A DNA stretch of 64,000 nt. Source: Thiohalophilus sp. (GTDB lineage: Bacteria > Pseudomonadota > Gammaproteobacteria > UBA6429 > Thiohalophilaceae). A program made the translations under genes and the position numbers. The stretch covers positions 2,108,001 through 2,172,000 of the forward strand of contig NZ_JAXHLN010000003.1 of NCBI RefSeq assembly GCF_034522235.1. Reading direction: 5' to 3'. Under the pieces are notes generated by a model. That model was not told the origin of the DNA, made no database searches, and saw only the letters and a program-made list of their open reading frames with translations. Below are positions 1 to 8,636 of this stretch, in pieces; the stretch's first letter is position 1; each line of letters opens with the position of its first letter.

Positions 1-1021
1 CGGAGGTCACCCCGTGATCGCGGATCACCGGGCGTATCAAAGTGACGGTGGAACGCACCAGGTTATCCAGATCCAGCCGCTGAATCACCGTCCTGGGTGC
101 CCGGGCGGAGGCCAGCAGATCGCCCACGATTTGCGAGCATTTACGCGCCTGACGCTCGATGACCTGGAAACGATGCGCGCCGCGTTCATCCGGAATTTCC
201 CGGCTGCCCTGCTGGGCATAGCCGATGATATTACCCAGCGGGGTATTCAACCCGTGGGCCAGCCCGGCCGCCATCTGCCCGATAGTGGCCAGCCGCTGTT
301 CCTGGCACAAGCGCGCCGTGGCGCTGCGGGCCAGGCGGTTGGCCTGTTCCAGTTCGTCAATATGACGGTGAATGTCATTTTGCAGGCGCGAAAACATTTC
401 CGCCAGTTGCTCGATCTCCTCGGGCACATTTTGTTTCAACGGCATGGCCAAGGGTGCATCGGTGTACATTGGATTGACACTGTTGGCCAGGGCGCGGACC
501 GGTTCGACCAGCCGCGCACGCAGCAGCTGGCGTAGCAGGTAAAACAGAATCACCGTCAGCACCAGCAAGCCGACAAGACCGGCCAGGGTCAGCAGCCCGA
601 CAGTCTGATCGACTGCCCGGCGATCATAGGCCACCAGCACTTCACCAATATCGCGCCCGGCCAGGTTGACGGGTTCGGCAATCGTGATAACCGAACTATC
701 CCCCGCCCGCTCACGGTTGCCTGCCTCGGCCAGCAACTCACCGTCCTCGCGTTGCACCCGGACATAAACCATGTCCCGCCCGGCACCGAGATCCTTGACA
801 TAACGTTCGAGGGTACCGTAATCGTAGGTCAGCACCGAATCCAGGGAGACGATCGCCAGTTGCCGGGCCAGGGCGCCGGCCTTGTCACGCAAGGCATCGT
901 CCAGTACGCGGCTGATGCTTTGTTGCATCACCACGCCCAGAATCAGGGCCAGAACCACCAGTGCCCCGCCCGCATAGAGGCTGATCAGCCCGGACAAAGT
1001 GATGCGGCGTTGCCTTACCAC
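1..1021 (-). CDS. Sensor histidine kinase, N-terminal part (cut by window edge)
   Basis: Membrane-bound sensor kinase of a two-component system; only the first 340 codons are inside the window, so the ATP-binding domain is missing. Read from a GTG at 1021, it has a membrane segment at about residues 11-32, a periplasmic domain of about 110 residues, a second membrane segment at about 141-163, a HAMP-like linker and a histidine box (AHGLNTPLGN, His256). The residue after the histidine is Gly, where Glu is more usual. The start overlaps the 3' end of the PhnD-like lipoprotein gene by 7 bp, so the two are probably co-translated, with the lipoprotein as ligand sensor for the kinase. This resembles arrangements such as AioX-AioS in arsenite sensing. 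The ligand is unknown. Confidence 0.85.
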   Translation of the reverse strand, partial: MVRQRRITLSGLISLYAGGALVVLALILGVVMQQSISRVLDDALRDKAGALARQLAIVSLDSVLTYDYGTLERYVKDLGAGRDMVYVRVQREDGELLAEAGNRERAGDSSVITIAEPVNLAGRDIGEVLVAYDRRAVDQTVGLLTLAGLVGLLVLTVILFYLLRQLLRARLVEPVRALANSVNPMYTDAPLAMPLKQNVPEEIEQLAEMFSRLQNDIHRHIDELEQANRLARSATARLCQEQRLATIGQMAAGLAHGLNTPLGNIIGYAQQGSREIPDERGAHRFQVIERQARKCSQIVGDLLASARAPRTVIQRLDLDNLVRSTVTLIRPVIRDHGVTS

Positions 1022-1926
1022 GGCAAGGCCTCCTGTGGGCAACCGTCTTCAACGGTACGCACCACCGCGCGCGCCAGGGAAAAGTCGCTGTCCTCGACAG
1101 GAATAAACCGGACCGGCTGACCGAAGGGCTGAAAATCCTTTGCAATATCCTCGCTTGCCGAAATCAGTATTTCCCGCAGGCGCTTTGCCAGTTCTGTATC
1201 AAAATCCGGCGCGGCGGCAATCACATGGGCGGGCAGGCTCGGGGACTCTTCCACGATACGCAACCCCCGATCCAGGTAACGTTCGGCAATCGCCTTGCGC
1301 AATCCGCCCATGTCAAAATCGCCATGCAACACCGCCAGGGCAACCCGCTCATGGCGACGCAAAAAGGCATAATCCTTCAGATCACTGAGCTGTATACCGG
1401 CTCGGGCCAGCATCACGCGTGGCACATAGTGACTGCTGAATGAATGGGGCGATCCAAAAGCCACGGTATGATGGCGCACATCATCCACCGCGCGGATCTC
1501 ACTGCCGGAGCGAACGACAAGCACGCTGTGGTAGCCGGTTTTGTCTTCACCGGCCTCGGCCGCTATCAGCTGAAGATTGCGCTCGGCGCCCTTCAGATAG
1601 TGATCGTGTGCCCGCAGATAGGGCGTGGGACCGATATAGGCCAGATCCGCCTCGTTGCGGGCAAGCCGACGGATCTGATCCCGGTAGGACAGCGCCACCT
1701 CGATTATTACCTGGCGACCCGTCTGCTGTTGAAGATAATCGGCCAGCGGTTGAAAACGACTGATGATGCGGCTCGGAGTATCATAGGGATGCACGATCAA
1801 GACCAGGGCCGACGGATCAGCCTGGGAAGAAACCTCCCCGACATTCACCGGCGGGGCTGTCTCGTCGCCACAACCGATCAGGACGGTTGCCAGCGATATC
1901 ACTGTCAGGCGTTTAATCCACCGCAT
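1015..1926 (-). CDS. PhnD-like periplasmic substrate-binding lipoprotein
   Basis: Periplasmic binding protein of the phosphate/phosphite/phosphonate (PhnD-type) family, 303 aa. The N-terminus is a lipoprotein signal with lipobox LIGC (Cys19), so it should be anchored to a membrane. The family hallmark lies at about residues 42-105: VLIVHP, a QQQTG turn, then DLAYIGPTPYL. No ABC permease or ATPase accompanies it. Instead it overlaps the downstream kinase gene, which argues for a sensory rather than a transport role. The neighbouring rhodanese and sulfur cytochromes make an oxyanion of sulfur or a chemically similar anion a plausible ligand, but this is inference. Confidence 0.85.
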   Translation of the reverse strand: MRWIKRLTVISLATVLIGCGDETAPPVNVGEVSSQADPSALVLIVHPYDTPSRIISRFQPLADYLQQQTGRQVIIEVALSYRDQIRRLARNEADLAYIGPTPYLRAHDHYLKGAERNLQLIAAEAGEDKTGYHSVLVVRSGSEIRAVDDVRHHTVAFGSPHSFSSHYVPRVMLARAGIQLSDLKDYAFLRRHERVALAVLHGDFDMGGLRKAIAERYLDRGLRIVEESPSLPAHVIAAAPDFDTELAKRLREILISASEDIAKDFQPFGQPVRFIPVEDSDFSLARAVVRTVEDGCPQEALPW

Positions 1927-2055
1927 CGCGACTCACGCTTTTGGCCCTTGTGCAAGAACGTAAACATAATACCTTAAAAGCAAGAGGTTTCCCGTCAACA
2001 AGAATAAGATAAAGCCATCGGTACTTCCAGGCTCGGCCGGGGCTTGGAACGGGGC

Positions 2056-2175
2056 GTAGGCCGGACAGAGCGCCGCAGACGGTGTCCGGCAATCTGCCCG
2101 ATACCGCTGCGCTCAATCGGGCCTACCTGACAAGCAGGGCGTAGGCCGGACAAAGCGCGAGCGGTGTCCGGCAAT
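2056..2175. repeat. REP-like palindromes between PhnD-like and rhodanese genes
   Basis: Three imperfect palindromes in tandem. Two are of the form GTAGGCCGGAC...GTCCGGCAAT (2056-2093 and 2141-2175). Between them lies one of the form GCCCGATACCGCTGCGCT...ATCGGGC (2095-2126). A close relative of the middle unit recurs at 48073-48100. They resemble enterobacterial REP/BIME units in both sequence and intergenic placement. The remainder of 1927-2197 contains no gene that I can see. Confidence 0.75.
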
Positions 2176-2197
2176 CAGCCTATGGTTCGATATTAGC

Positions 2198-3124
2198 CTA
2201 CAGGGCATACTCGGCGTCGTAAGGCTCCTCCCCTTCCACTACGGGCAAAGTCAGCTCATTCCCCCAATGCGACCAGCCGCCATTGTAGAGCCTCACATCC
2301 TTATACCCCAGTTTCTTGAGCTGCATATACGCCAGGCTCATGCGAAAACCATCATGGCAATAGACATAAACCCGCTTGTCTTTTGGAATGGATCGATACA
2401 GGTATGCCAGTTTTTCGTTTGAAAGCCATTTCTGGCTCTGACCGTCGGTACCCTCCAGACTGACGATATTGACAGCGCCGGGGATATGTCCGCCGCGAAC
2501 CGTATGGCGAATCACCTCGCCGGTGTACATATCCTGCGGGCGGGCATCCAGCAACACCACATCGGGATCACGGCGCGAGAGAACATCTTCATAAACATCT
2601 TCCCATTCCACGAAAAGTCGCGGATTGGCGGGTTTGAGTGTCACATTGCCTGGATTGACTTTGGCTTTGTCCTTGCTCAGCTCATTAAATGCCGTCCATT
2701 CGATGGTCCCGCCTTGCAGGATTTTCACCCTGGACATATCAAAACCGTACAGCTCGAGCAGAAAATAGACTCTGGAGGCCAACGCCGTGCGCGAATCGTC
2801 GTAGATAACCACCCGCGAGTCGTTATTCACGCCCCAGCCACGCAATGTTGACTGAAAATCGGCTTTTGAGGGAAACCGCATCAGGGGAACCGCACGATTG
2901 TCACCCAGGTCCTTGAAACGCTGCACCTGTACCGCCCCGGGAATGTGGCCTACCGTATAATAACGATGCGGGTGATAACGCACCTCCAGCAAGACCATAT
3001 CCGGATCGTCGATTTTTGATTCAAGCCAGACCGAATCGACCAGAAAGTCGCGTTCGGCATGAGAAAGCGAGGCCAATGCGAAAAGCAAAACACCGAGCAT
3101 TAAACGAGCACCGCCAGAAAGCAT
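2198..3124 (-). CDS. Exported two-domain sulfurtransferase (rhodanese)
   Basis: Thiosulfate sulfurtransferase-like protein of 308 aa with a cleavable signal peptide (about residues 1-23, cleavage after SHA), so it should act in the periplasm. Two rhodanese domains are visible, at about 30-145 and 165-300. The catalytic cysteine is Cys256 in the C-terminal domain, in the loop CHDGFR. The N-terminal domain has Asp at the equivalent point (YDDSRT, about residue 110) and is presumably structural, as in other tandem rhodaneses. It probably moves sulfane sulfur between thiosulfate or a persulfide and an acceptor, which fits the SoxXA-type protein encoded nearby. The exact donor and acceptor cannot be told from sequence. 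Confidence 0.9.
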   Translation of the reverse strand: MLSGGARLMLGVLLFALASLSHAERDFLVDSVWLESKIDDPDMVLLEVRYHPHRYYTVGHIPGAVQVQRFKDLGDNRAVPLMRFPSKADFQSTLRGWGVNNDSRVVIYDDSRTALASRVYFLLELYGFDMSRVKILQGGTIEWTAFNELSKDKAKVNPGNVTLKPANPRLFVEWEDVYEDVLSRRDPDVVLLDARPQDMYTGEVIRHTVRGGHIPGAVNIVSLEGTDGQSQKWLSNEKLAYLYRSIPKDKRVYVYCHDGFRMSLAYMQLKKLGYKDVRLYNGGWSHWGNELTLPVVEGEEPYDAEYAL

Positions 3125-3192
3125 TATTCGTTACCTCCAGTTAATTATCATGACTACATTTTCCATAAAACCATGATCTTCCCTGTGCTGCA

Positions 3193-3223
3193 ATAAAAAA
3201 CGGCGCGACAGAATGCCGCACCG
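3193..3223 (-). terminator. Rho-independent terminator of the small reading frame
   Basis: On the minus strand CGGTGCG pairs with CGCGCCG across a 9-nt loop and is followed by TTTTTTATT. It lies 44 bp past the stop codon of the 52-codon frame, so that frame probably sits at the end of a transcript. Confidence 0.6.
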
Positions 3224-3266
3224 CTCATGGGAGACCGCATTGGCGGTCAGGAAAATGCCCGGTTCA

Positions 3267-3425
3267 TCAATAGCCGAACTTGGCATTCAACCCAACCGTG
3301 AATGTATCGTAAGTGTTGGCACCTTCATCGCGGTTGAGGCGAACGATCCTGCCACGCTGTGCCAGACTTTCGGGAAAATAGCCCGGCAGTTCATTGAGTA
3401 ATTTCTGAGGCATGGGCTGGGCCAT
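3267..3425 (-). CDS. Small 52-aa reading frame with beta-barrel-like C-terminus
   Basis: This short frame reads from ATG at 3425 to TGA at 3267. An in-frame TAA lies two codons upstream, so it is not an extension of a longer frame. A purine-rich AAAGAGAG sits before the start and a terminator hairpin follows. The last residues (NTYDTFTVGLNAKFGY) alternate polar and hydrophobic residues and end in an aromatic, as the last strand of outer-membrane barrels does. It may be the surviving 3' end of a porin gene, or a real small protein. There is no signal peptide. Family not recognised. Confidence 0.4.
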   Translation of the reverse strand: MAQPMPQKLLNELPGYFPESLAQRGRIVRLNRDEGANTYDTFTVGLNAKFGY

Positions 3426-3601
3426 TCTTTAACTCTCTTTGTTGTCAGGATCAGGAGAAATTCCCTGATTTGCTGTTTGCAGAACAATCCTTTACAAAAC
3501 CCATGCCAATTAGAGAATCAATAATTTATGGGGGATAAAGCCTCTGGAACAGCCCACGCCTCTGGCAAATTGCAAGGACACTGGCAAAATGCCACGCTTG
3601 G

Positions 3602-4975
3602 CTACACACCGTTTCCGGATTCCCGGGGCAGCCGAATGACGATTTCCAGCCCGCCTTTCGGGTGGTTACGCAGTGTCATCTCGCCCCCATGGGAATCGAC
3701 AATATTCCGGGCAATTGAAAGCCCCAGACCGACCCCGCCCGTTTCGCGCGAACGGGATTTTTCGACGCGATAGAAAGGTTCTGTAACATGTTGCAGTTGT
3801 GCCTCCGGTATCCCCGGCCCCGAATCGACCACACGCAGGACCAGACATCCCGGTTCATCGTGAACCGACACCCGGGCCTCATAACCATAGTTAACCGCAT
3901 TATCAATCAGGTTCTCCATGCATCGGCGAAATGCGCTGAAGTTGACCGGATAGGGATCGGCCGATCCCTCCACGGTAATTTTCTGCCCCATCTCTTCGCG
4001 ATCATGCTGGATTGTCTCGAGCAGGGCCACGATATCGAGCGGCTCTCTTTGTTCGCTGGAATCGACATCGCGTACAAAATCGAGCGTTGAGATGGCAAGT
4101 TCTTGCATTTGATCGATATCTCGCTCAAATTTGTTTCTTAATTCATCATCCTCAATCTGCTGGCTACGCAGACGTAAGCGTGTAATGGGCGTCCTGAGAT
4201 CATGTGAAATCGCCGCAAGAAGGTGCTCGCGGTCGCGCATCATATGTAACAGATGGGTCTGCATGACATTAAACGCTGATGCCGCGTCACGTACCTCGCG
4301 TGGCCCCTCTTCCGGCAAGGGCGGCCGTTGCAGGTCACTGCGAAGCTTGATAGCGGCATGGGAAAGCATTCTGAGCGGTTTCGTGAGCCAGCGTACGGCA
4401 AACCAGGACAGCAGGACCACGGGAATCAACAATACGATGAGTGTCAGCAAAAGCCGTTTTGGAACCGCGTAGGGTTCAACGCCCAGTCGGTGATCGAAAC
4501 GTACCCAGCTACCGTCATCAAGCTGAACCCAGGCGGTAAACGCGCCATCGAAGTCCCCGTCATTGACGGAACTGCCGTCTGTATTGGCATCACGGCGGTA
4601 ATAATCGGACATACTGACGTGTGTTTTTCTTGATCCCACCAGCGCATTATCAAGTAGATTTTTAATATGTTGTGAATGGTCGGTTACCGCCGGATTGGCT
4701 GTACCATGCTTTACCGGTTCGGCGTTTTCCAGGGTAATATGAAGCGAGGGTGTGTTCATCACCGACAGAATGTACTCCCGATCACCCGGTCGGAGTGTTT
4801 CAAGCGCCTGGACAATACTGGCGATTCGCTGGGTCGCGTAAATTCCGCCGGCCTGGTACAGCGTCTCGCCGCGATGACTGAGCAAAATCAACCCGGCTAC
4901 GAGCTGTGCAACCAGCAGGCCACTCAGCAGAATAAGCATCAGGCGCCCGGCCAGGGTCGCAGGCCATCGCACCAT
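3602..4975 (-). CDS. EnvZ-type sensor histidine kinase
   Basis: Two-component sensor kinase of 457 aa. Membrane segments lie at about residues 11-32 and 174-194 and flank a periplasmic domain of about 140 residues. A HAMP linker follows, then a HisKA box with phospho-acceptor His258 (SHDLRTPITRL), and the ATPase domain with N box (NLIDNAVNYG), G1 (DSGPGIPE) and G2 (GGVGLGLSIARNI). Its ATG overlaps the stop codon of the response-regulator gene by one base (TAATG), so the pair is translationally coupled. The signal is unknown. The porin and SoxXA genes start divergently just upstream and are the obvious candidate targets. Confidence 0.93.
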   Translation of the reverse strand: MVRWPATLAGRLMLILLSGLLVAQLVAGLILLSHRGETLYQAGGIYATQRIASIVQALETLRPGDREYILSVMNTPSLHITLENAEPVKHGTANPAVTDHSQHIKNLLDNALVGSRKTHVSMSDYYRRDANTDGSSVNDGDFDGAFTAWVQLDDGSWVRFDHRLGVEPYAVPKRLLLTLIVLLIPVVLLSWFAVRWLTKPLRMLSHAAIKLRSDLQRPPLPEEGPREVRDAASAFNVMQTHLLHMMRDREHLLAAISHDLRTPITRLRLRSQQIEDDELRNKFERDIDQMQELAISTLDFVRDVDSSEQREPLDIVALLETIQHDREEMGQKITVEGSADPYPVNFSAFRRCMENLIDNAVNYGYEARVSVHDEPGCLVLRVVDSGPGIPEAQLQHVTEPFYRVEKSRSRETGGVGLGLSIARNIVDSHGGEMTLRNHPKGGLEIVIRLPRESGNGV

Positions 4976-5700
4976 TAATCGTATTCCTGTTCCACTTTGG
5001 CAACCAGCATGTAACCTTCATTGCGAATGGTTTTGATAATTCGGGGATCATGGCCCGTATCATTCAGGCGCCGTCTGAGTCGGCTGATCTGGACATCTAT
5101 CGAGCGATCGAACGGTCCCGCCTCGCGTCCACAGGTTATATCGAGCAGTTGATCACGGCTCAGGACACGATGGGGATGCGTCATAAACACCGAAAGCAGC
5201 CGGAATTCGGCACTGGACAGTGGCACAACCACACCTTCGTGTGACTGCAACCTGCGCAGATAAAGATCCAGTATCCAGCCGGCAAAATGAAAGCGGACAG
5301 GTTCGTTCTGTTCCGAATCCTGCGCGTGATGAACCCGCCGCAACACCGCGCGCACCCTGGCAAGCAATTCGCGAACGCTGAACGGCTTGACCAGATAATC
5401 ATCGGCGCCGGTTTCCAGCCCGGCCACGCGATCCACCTCCTCGGCCAGCGCCGTCAGCATAATGATCGGGATATCGTGTTTTGCGCGCAATTCGCGGCAC
5501 ATCGACAGGCCGTCTTCCCCGGGCAACATGATATCCAGAAGAATCAGATCAAACGGCTGCTGCTCGAACAGCAACCGCGCGGACTGGCAATCATGTGCCA
5601 TATGAGGAGAAAAGTCATTGCGAGACAAATAATTACCCAGCAGCTCACAGATCTCGGGATCGTCGTCCACAATCAGTATCTGCTTGTGTGATTCAGTCAT
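4975..5700 (-). CDS. OmpR-family response regulator
   Basis: DNA-binding response regulator of 241 aa counted from the ATG at 5700 (MTESHKQILIVDDDPE). An in-frame start 23 codons upstream would add residues unlike the family. The receiver domain has the acidic pair in VDDDPE, phospho-acceptor Asp56 (LILLDIMLPG) and the conserved lysine in LVKPF. The C-terminal half is an OmpR/PhoB winged helix (RSIDVQISRLRRRL, TIRNEGYML). It partners with the EnvZ-type kinase immediately downstream. The 244-bp divergent spacer to the porin gene would hold its likely target promoter, but I could not pick out a convincing direct-repeat operator. Confidence 0.93.
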   Translation of the reverse strand: MTESHKQILIVDDDPEICELLGNYLSRNDFSPHMAHDCQSARLLFEQQPFDLILLDIMLPGEDGLSMCRELRAKHDIPIIMLTALAEEVDRVAGLETGADDYLVKPFSVRELLARVRAVLRRVHHAQDSEQNEPVRFHFAGWILDLYLRRLQSHEGVVVPLSSAEFRLLSVFMTHPHRVLSRDQLLDITCGREAGPFDRSIDVQISRLRRRLNDTGHDPRIIKTIRNEGYMLVAKVEQEYD

Positions 5701-5944
5701 GGTCGGACCAATCGGGCGCTCGCTCTTTATATATTGTACGGGCGTACAACTTATTAAGAATACATCCATTTTTTCCCGGATTAAAGCCCGGATTTACACG
5801 CTGAAACAATTTGATACAAAACTCTCTCTCCCGGAAATACCCGGGTTACATGGTCATGGCCTGATCGACAACATCAGCCGTCCGGGCTGCTGGCATGGGA
5901 AGTATGGGGACCCATGACATCGCAATATAAAAGGGGAGAGAGCC

Positions 5945-7222
5945 ATGTATCACTCAACATTACGAAAAGTCACCTGCCTGCTGGTTTGCTGTATGGCGAT
6001 CGGCGATGTCGCCGCGGATCAGTCGGAAGGCACTTACCTGCATAGAGAATCCGATGCGTTCTGGCTGCTGGCCGGCCCGCATGCGAGAAAATTCGGACCG
6101 GGACAAAAATTCAAAAACAGGTTGTTCCTCAAACCTGTTTATACTGATTCCGAGATAGAGGCCAACAACAGTTCACTCGAGCTAAAAAATGCCCGCTTCG
6201 CCCTGTGGGGCGCGTTGTCCGACAACACGCTGGCGATGCTGCGGTTGAATTTCGACGGCTTCAATGACCGCTTCGGTCCCCCCACCGGCGATGCCACGAC
6301 CAACAACGGTCTCAAGCGGGTCACTGAAAATACTGTTGCCGATGCGTGGATCGAATACAGCTTTAATCGACATCTTCGTGTCAGGGCCGGCCAGGATGTG
6401 GTTCCGTATGGCCTGAACATGCGCACCCCGGTGGCGCTGATGAGTTTCAACGACCGGCCCGTCTGGACACGCCAGGTGTTCGCCAGAACAAGGCTGATTC
6501 GCGATATGCAGCTCCAGGCATTCGGGCAAAACGAATCAGGCAACTTGCTGTATGCCGTGGGAATTCTTCAGGGAACCGGTATCGGGGGTTCGCTGAGCGA
6601 GAGTGGAAGCGGTCCGCTTGAGTTTCGTCTTGCCAACGACAATAACGACAAGAAAGATATCGCCGCCCGCCTGGTCTGGGCCACACCGGTTCAGGGACTG
6701 AGCCTCGGTGCCTCTTATTATAAAGGCTTTCAGGGTTACAACGGTGATCCGGCCAGCAACTATCTGGCCACGGGCGGCATCACCGATGAAAAACACTGGG
6801 GCGTGGATCTGCGCTACCAGCACGGACCGCTCTGGGTTACCGCCGAATACAATCACTCCGAGATCGATCAGATGATCGTCCCGCAAAGTAGCGGCACCCT
6901 GATCCGAAGCGGCAAGGGTGAAATCGACGACTGGTACGTCGCCATGCGTTATGACGGGTTTTCCAAACGGTTCTCGCCCAAGATCCGCTACGAGCAGTTC
7001 GATACCAGCAGCGAAAGCGGTGCCATGGGGGATCCCGATCGGATACGCGGGTTCCTGCCGCCGGGTACCGAAACCACCGTGGGTATCAATTTCCGCCTAC
7101 CGACCCGGGCCCGTCCGATCAAGAATGAAATTGGCGTGGAATACACATTGTACGACGAGAAAAATGCCGCCTCCGATGCGGACAACGATCTTGTCGCCCT
7201 GTATTGGAAAGTATTGTATTAA
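5945..7222 (+). CDS. Outer-membrane porin, phosphate-selective porin O/P-like
   Basis: Predicted outer-membrane beta-barrel of 425 aa with a signal peptide ending near VAADQ (about residues 1-24). The body alternates hydrophobic and polar residues with many aromatic pairs and ends DLVALYWKVLY, an aromatic-terminated final strand. The fold and motifs, such as ARFALWGAL early and a drawn-out YNHSEID strand, resemble OprO/OprP-type porins. The start has a good ribosome site (GGGGAGAG). It lies 21 bp upstream of the SoxXA fusion gene and is almost surely co-transcribed. It may therefore let a sulfur anion such as thiosulfate into the periplasm, which is inference. Confidence 0.85.
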   Translation: MYHSTLRKVTCLLVCCMAIGDVAADQSEGTYLHRESDAFWLLAGPHARKFGPGQKFKNRLFLKPVYTDSEIEANNSSLELKNARFALWGALSDNTLAMLRLNFDGFNDRFGPPTGDATTNNGLKRVTENTVADAWIEYSFNRHLRVRAGQDVVPYGLNMRTPVALMSFNDRPVWTRQVFARTRLIRDMQLQAFGQNESGNLLYAVGILQGTGIGGSLSESGSGPLEFRLANDNNDKKDIAARLVWATPVQGLSLGASYYKGFQGYNGDPASNYLATGGITDEKHWGVDLRYQHGPLWVTAEYNHSEIDQMIVPQSSGTLIRSGKGEIDDWYVAMRYDGFSKRFSPKIRYEQFDTSSESGAMGDPDRIRGFLPPGTETTVGINFRLPTRARPIKNEIGVEYTLYDEKNAASDADNDLVALYWKVLY

Positions 7223-7243
7223 TCACGAATTACGGAGCAGGAC

Positions 7244-8581
7244 ATGATTCATAATCCAGTCAACGACAAATCACCAGGCGGTCGCCGTTGCGTGACCGAC
7301 AAGGGGGCAAGACGCATACGCATGTGGCGAATAGCCGGTCTTACCGGCCTGTGTCTGTTTCTCGGGGCACTCGTTGCCCCGAACCTCGAGCAAGCCTTCG
7401 CCCAGTCCCAACATCAGGGTGGGGGACATGGCGGTGGACACGGCGGCGGTCACGGTGGCGGTCACGGCATGGTTGCTGAGGAAGCCAAACATTTCCCCTC
7501 CGTTGCCGACGATGAAACCAAATCAATCCGTCCACCCCAGCGCAAGGCCGCCCCTGACATGGCGGGTAATCCCGAGATTGGCAAGCAGCTGGCCTACAAC
7601 CGTTCCAGGGGACGCTGCCTGAGCTGTCACGTGCTCGGTCCCGACAGCACCCAGCCGGGGAATGTCGGGCCCAATCTCAGCGATTACGGCAACTCGGAAC
7701 GGTCCCGGGCGTATACCTTTCAACATATCTGGGATGCGCGGGTGCACAATCGGCAGTCGTTGATGCCGCCGTTCGGCACCAACGAATTGCTGAGCGCCCA
7801 TGAAGTGGCGCATATCACCGCCTACCTGGCGACATTGACCCGGCCCGTTGACGATCCCGACAGAACAAGCTCGCCGCGCCGAAGCCGGCGGGAGAAGGTG
7901 TTCATCGCCGGTGTGGATCTGACCGACGCCGACGACTATATCGAGGCGGGCAAGGCGGCATTCCATCAGGTGGGTAACAACGGCCGTTCCTGCACCTCGT
8001 GCCATAGCGCCGGTAAGGATGGTCCGGATCTCGAGGGTGTGGCTGCCACCTACCCGAAATTCGATGCCGACGCCGGACGGATCGTTGCCATTCAGGATCG
8101 CATCAACCGGTGCCGTGACACCCACATGAACAGCGATCCGTTAAAACGCGGCAGTGCCCGGTTGAATGTATTGACCAGCTATATCAAGTATCTGAGTCGC
8201 GATGTCCCCATCCAGGTGGCCACCGACGGGCCGGCCGCGCAGGCCATCGAGCGGGGCGAGCAGCGCTTCCGGCGCAAGGCCGGTCAGCTCAACTTCTCCT
8301 GCGCAGACTGCCATACGGCGGCGAAGGGCCAATGGCTACGCGGACAACCGCTGAATTCGCTGGATAACACCGCCGGGGACTGGCCGAAACACTTTATCGC
8401 CGGCCACGACCTGGGGCAGATCAGCCTGCAACAGCGGATTCGCCATTGCCAGGTCGTCACCCGTACCTTTCCGCTGGATCTGGGCTCGCGGGAATATACC
8501 GAGATGGAACTCTATCTCACCGCTCTCGCCAACGGCGAGCCCGTATGGGCACCGACAAAATCGCGATTACGGGGGCAATAA
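7244..8581 (+). CDS. SoxX-SoxA fusion, tri-haem c-type cytochrome
   Basis: Predicted periplasmic cytochrome of 445 aa that joins both subunits of SoxXA, which oxidatively couples thiosulfate to the SoxYZ carrier. After a signal segment (about 27-53) and a Gly/His tract (57-75) comes a SoxX-like domain with haem site C125-x-x-C-H129 and the ligand motif SLMPPFG (Met174). A SoxA-like half follows, with haem sites C250/C253/H254 and C353/C356/H357, a conserved Cys290, and Cys402 (RIRHCQVVTR) at the place of the SoxA active-site cysteine. The C-terminus (ALANGEPVWAPTKSR) is typical of SoxA. SoxX and SoxA are normally separate polypeptides. No soxB, soxYZ or soxCD lies in the window. The ATG has a GGAG ribosome site 8 bases upstream. 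Confidence 0.88.
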   Translation: MIHNPVNDKSPGGRRCVTDKGARRIRMWRIAGLTGLCLFLGALVAPNLEQAFAQSQHQGGGHGGGHGGGHGGGHGMVAEEAKHFPSVADDETKSIRPPQRKAAPDMAGNPEIGKQLAYNRSRGRCLSCHVLGPDSTQPGNVGPNLSDYGNSERSRAYTFQHIWDARVHNRQSLMPPFGTNELLSAHEVAHITAYLATLTRPVDDPDRTSSPRRSRREKVFIAGVDLTDADDYIEAGKAAFHQVGNNGRSCTSCHSAGKDGPDLEGVAATYPKFDADAGRIVAIQDRINRCRDTHMNSDPLKRGSARLNVLTSYIKYLSRDVPIQVATDGPAAQAIERGEQRFRRKAGQLNFSCADCHTAAKGQWLRGQPLNSLDNTAGDWPKHFIAGHDLGQISLQQRIRHCQVVTRTFPLDLGSREYTEMELYLTALANGEPVWAPTKSRLRGQ

Positions 8582-8606
8582 CGTCAAAAGAAGGATGTAG
8601 CAAACA

Positions 8607-8632
8607 GGCAGGCAGCGGAAACGCTGCCTGCC
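8607..8632. terminator. Hairpin between convergent SoxXA and MBL genes
   Basis: A perfect 11-bp stem, GGCAGGCAGCG with loop GAAA and its complement, sits in the 55-bp gap between two convergent genes. The T-tracts on either side are short, so it may be a weak bidirectional terminator or an mRNA-stabilising hairpin. Confidence 0.55.
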
Positions 8633-8636
8633 TCTA

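Noticed and set aside
14-535. 173-codon plus-strand frame at the left edge
   Set aside because: It is antisense to the histidine kinase frame, which has clear domains and runs open to the window edge.
5860-5890. TGAT...ATCA pair upstream of the porin as a third Crp/Fnr-type operator
   Set aside because: The half-sites are 7 bp apart, not 4, so it does not match the other two sites.
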